DNA of 43,535 bases from Akkermansia muciniphila (GTDB lineage: Bacteria > Verrucomicrobiota > Verrucomicrobiia > Limisphaerales > JADLHS01), in assembly GCA_945882065.1 (NCBI GenBank), contig CAMCWI010000005.1:1-43535 (forward strand). Reading direction: 5' to 3'. The notes beneath the pieces were generated by a model. It worked only from the letters and a program-made list of their open reading frames with translations, was not told where the DNA came from and did not search any database. The translations under genes and the position numbers were made by a program. How positions within the stretch are numbered: position 1 is the stretch's first letter; each line of letters opens with the position of its first letter. This document shows positions 42,327-43,535 of this stretch, piece after piece.

Positions 42327-43535
42327 TTACCGAAACCGCCGATCCGACGGGCGAAGCACCGCATCAAGCAACACCAGAGGTTCATCACCAATTTGCGCGA
42401 TGGTCGCCGCCAGCCCGGCAGGAATGCCGAAGTGATCGTGGGCCGTGATTTCGATCTGCTCACCCGCCATCGCCAGCAGACCCCGGCCGCGCACCACCGA
42501 AACCGTACAGAAGCGCTCCGGGTGTAGTTCCATCCCACGCTCTGTGATGCGCGCGATGGAAAGCTCCAACCCGCCCACCCCATCGCGATCGGTCTTTTCC
42601 ACCGGAATGATCGGGTAACGGACGCTGGAGTAACGGTCAATCACTCGGGCGATTTCCTGTTCCAGATGAACCGTACCGTTAAGTTTGTGGCTCAACACTG
42701 GCGCCGTTTCGAGTTGTTCGAGTTCCCGGGGCTGCGGCTCCACGTCCAGAAATACGCCCCAACCGCCGCAGGTCAGTGAACCGAATATGAAAGGTACGTG
42801 GTGTGTCTGACTGCCGATGTTCGTGTAGCCGTGGCGCGTGTTTGGTGGAATCGGCATTGCATAGCCCTCGGTCAACTCCGCCTTGGCCTCCCCCAGAACG
42901 GTGTAGCCGTGCATCGGTGAATAGCCCAGATGGATTTCCACCCCTTCGCGATGCATGTGATATGGCACGTCTGAGCGTTCGCCATCGAGCCACGCCAGAT
43001 TCCAGGAATGATGATCGCCATACACCAGCGGCACGATCGTGATGCCAAGGCTCGGCACCACAAAACTTCCCTGCTCCGGCGCACCGGTGTCGCGCGTCAG
43101 GTGCAGGCTGGTTCCGGCGGTGATCGCTTCCATGTGGCCCACGAAGAGATCGCGAATCCGTCGCAACGCCGGGCTGCGTTCCAGGTCGCAGGCCGTGTCG
43201 AGCGCGTCCACCGAGCGGGCGACGTGTGTGCAATAATGGTGGAAGGTCGAAATGAGCGCCCGCACGTCGTGACCCACGGTGTCCATCGAACGGTTCGAGA
43301 GGTCGGCCAGCAATTCGTCCGCCCGGAGCAGATGCGCGGCGGCCAGGCGGTCGTTGGGGCGTATCTCCTCCAGGGCGCGGCGAGTGGCGTGAAACGCGCC
43401 GATGACCTGCCCGCGAAAAGCGTGACTGTAAAGGCGGGCCAGCGCAATGTCTCGTTCGCTGATGCCCGAGGGCGCGCGACCCCGAACGTGACTGCCGCAG
43501 GTCATGTCCGCGAGCCGCTCGTAGTTTGGGTGCAT
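42327..43535 (-). CDS. Double-cupin protein with a helical N-terminal domain, function unknown
   Basis: The frame starts with an ATG at the exact right edge of the window (MHPNYERLAD), so a longer N-terminus cannot be ruled out. The first 150 or so residues are helical and His-rich (STFHHYCTHVARSVDALD). Next comes a cupin with YHMHREGVEIHLGYSP and a second-motif PPNTRHGYTNIG, a metal-binding pattern. A second, less conserved barrel (ELHPERFCTVSVVRGRGLLAMAGE) follows. Double cupins of this kind include isomerases and dioxygenases acting on sugars or aromatic acids. I do not recognise a specific family. It sits 55 bases upstream of lpdA and is probably co-transcribed with it. Confidence 0.7.
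   Translation of the reverse strand: MHPNYERLADMTCGSHVRGRAPSGISERDIALARLYSHAFRGQVIGAFHATRRALEEIRPNDRLAAAHLLRADELLADLSNRSMDTVGHDVRALISTFHHYCTHVARSVDALDTACDLERSPALRRIRDLFVGHMEAITAGTSLHLTRDTGAPEQGSFVVPSLGITIVPLVYGDHHSWNLAWLDGERSDVPYHMHREGVEIHLGYSPMHGYTVLGEAKAELTEGYAMPIPPNTRHGYTNIGSQTHHVPFIFGSLTCGGWGVFLDVEPQPRELEQLETAPVLSHKLNGTVHLEQEIARVIDRYSSVRYPIIPVEKTDRDGVGGLELSIARITERGMELHPERFCTVSVVRGRGLLAMAGEQIEITAHDHFGIPAGLAATIAQIGDEPLVLLDAVLRPSDRRFR

Noticed and set aside
1-43535. CRISPR arrays, tRNA or rRNA genes, insertion sequences, SusC/SusD genes
   Set aside because: None seen: no regularly spaced repeats, no transposase-like ORF with inverted ends, no cloverleaf or rRNA-like sequence, and no TonB-receptor-sized gene. 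The duplications appear to be recombination products rather than transposon-borne.

Overview
The window looks like chromosomal DNA of a Verrucomicrobiota bacterium, probably of the Pedosphaera/Limisphaera type. This rests on H-x9-DG pseudopilins with an A|FTLIELL cleavage site, clusters of secreted glycoside-hydrolase paralogues mixed with a sulfatase, a short Verrucomicrobia-style 'VVSWP...LQQSSNL' module, and few strong Shine-Dalgarno sites. The lineage is an inference from gene content; no rRNA or marker gene is present.

Layout. (1) 1-4092, plus strand: a pseudopilin cut by the window edge, a collapsed duplicate (GH36 tail plus pseudopilin head), an intact but divergent GH36 enzyme, and an intact pseudopilin. 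(2) 4102-7321, minus strand: an FGGY sugar kinase, class II fructose-1,6-bisphosphatase (glpX) and a LID-less adenylate kinase-like protein. (3) 7697-31025, minus strand, transcribed right to left: a large polysaccharide-degradation locus. In transcription order it holds an iduronate-sulfatase-like sulfatase, GH36, a GH2 enzyme, a GH141-like beta-helix protein carrying a GH36-type C-terminal domain, GH36, GH36, an acid-sugar dehydratase of the enolase superfamily, a D-2-hydroxyacid dehydrogenase, a chimeric remnant, GH36, a 50-codon remnant, a collapsed dehydrogenase copy, and a 1422-residue multidomain GH36. (4) 31420-40814, plus strand: one tight operon encoding a fused E1 alpha-beta 2-oxoacid dehydrogenase, its E2, an alpha/beta hydrolase, an ACS-type MFS transporter, an SMP-30 lactonase and GlcD/GlcF. 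(5) 40847-43535, minus strand: the E3 dihydrolipoamide dehydrogenase and a double-cupin protein.

Reading as a system (inference). The secreted sulfatase, six GH36 enzymes, GH2 and GH141-like protein would debranch and desulfate a galactose- or fucose-containing sulfated glycan. The ACS transporter, SMP-30 lactonase, DgoD-like dehydratase and hydroxyacid dehydrogenase would handle the acid sugars. GlcDF and the E1/E2/E3 complex would feed two- and three-carbon products to central metabolism. No SusC/SusD pair is present.

The most unusual aspect is the genome dynamics. The locus has grown by duplicating genes and gene blocks and then lost parts by internal deletion. At least four scars are readable: a gap-free 2442-bp-offset duplicate at 704-915; an Ig-like/sulfatase chimera joined at a five-base GCCGC microhomology; a dehydrogenase reduced to eight head codons plus its tail; and a signal peptide joined to an unrelated tail. 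Domain shuffling also made a GH36 with a roughly 360-residue insertion inside its N-terminal beta-sandwich, and a beta-helix enzyme with a borrowed GH36 C-terminal domain.
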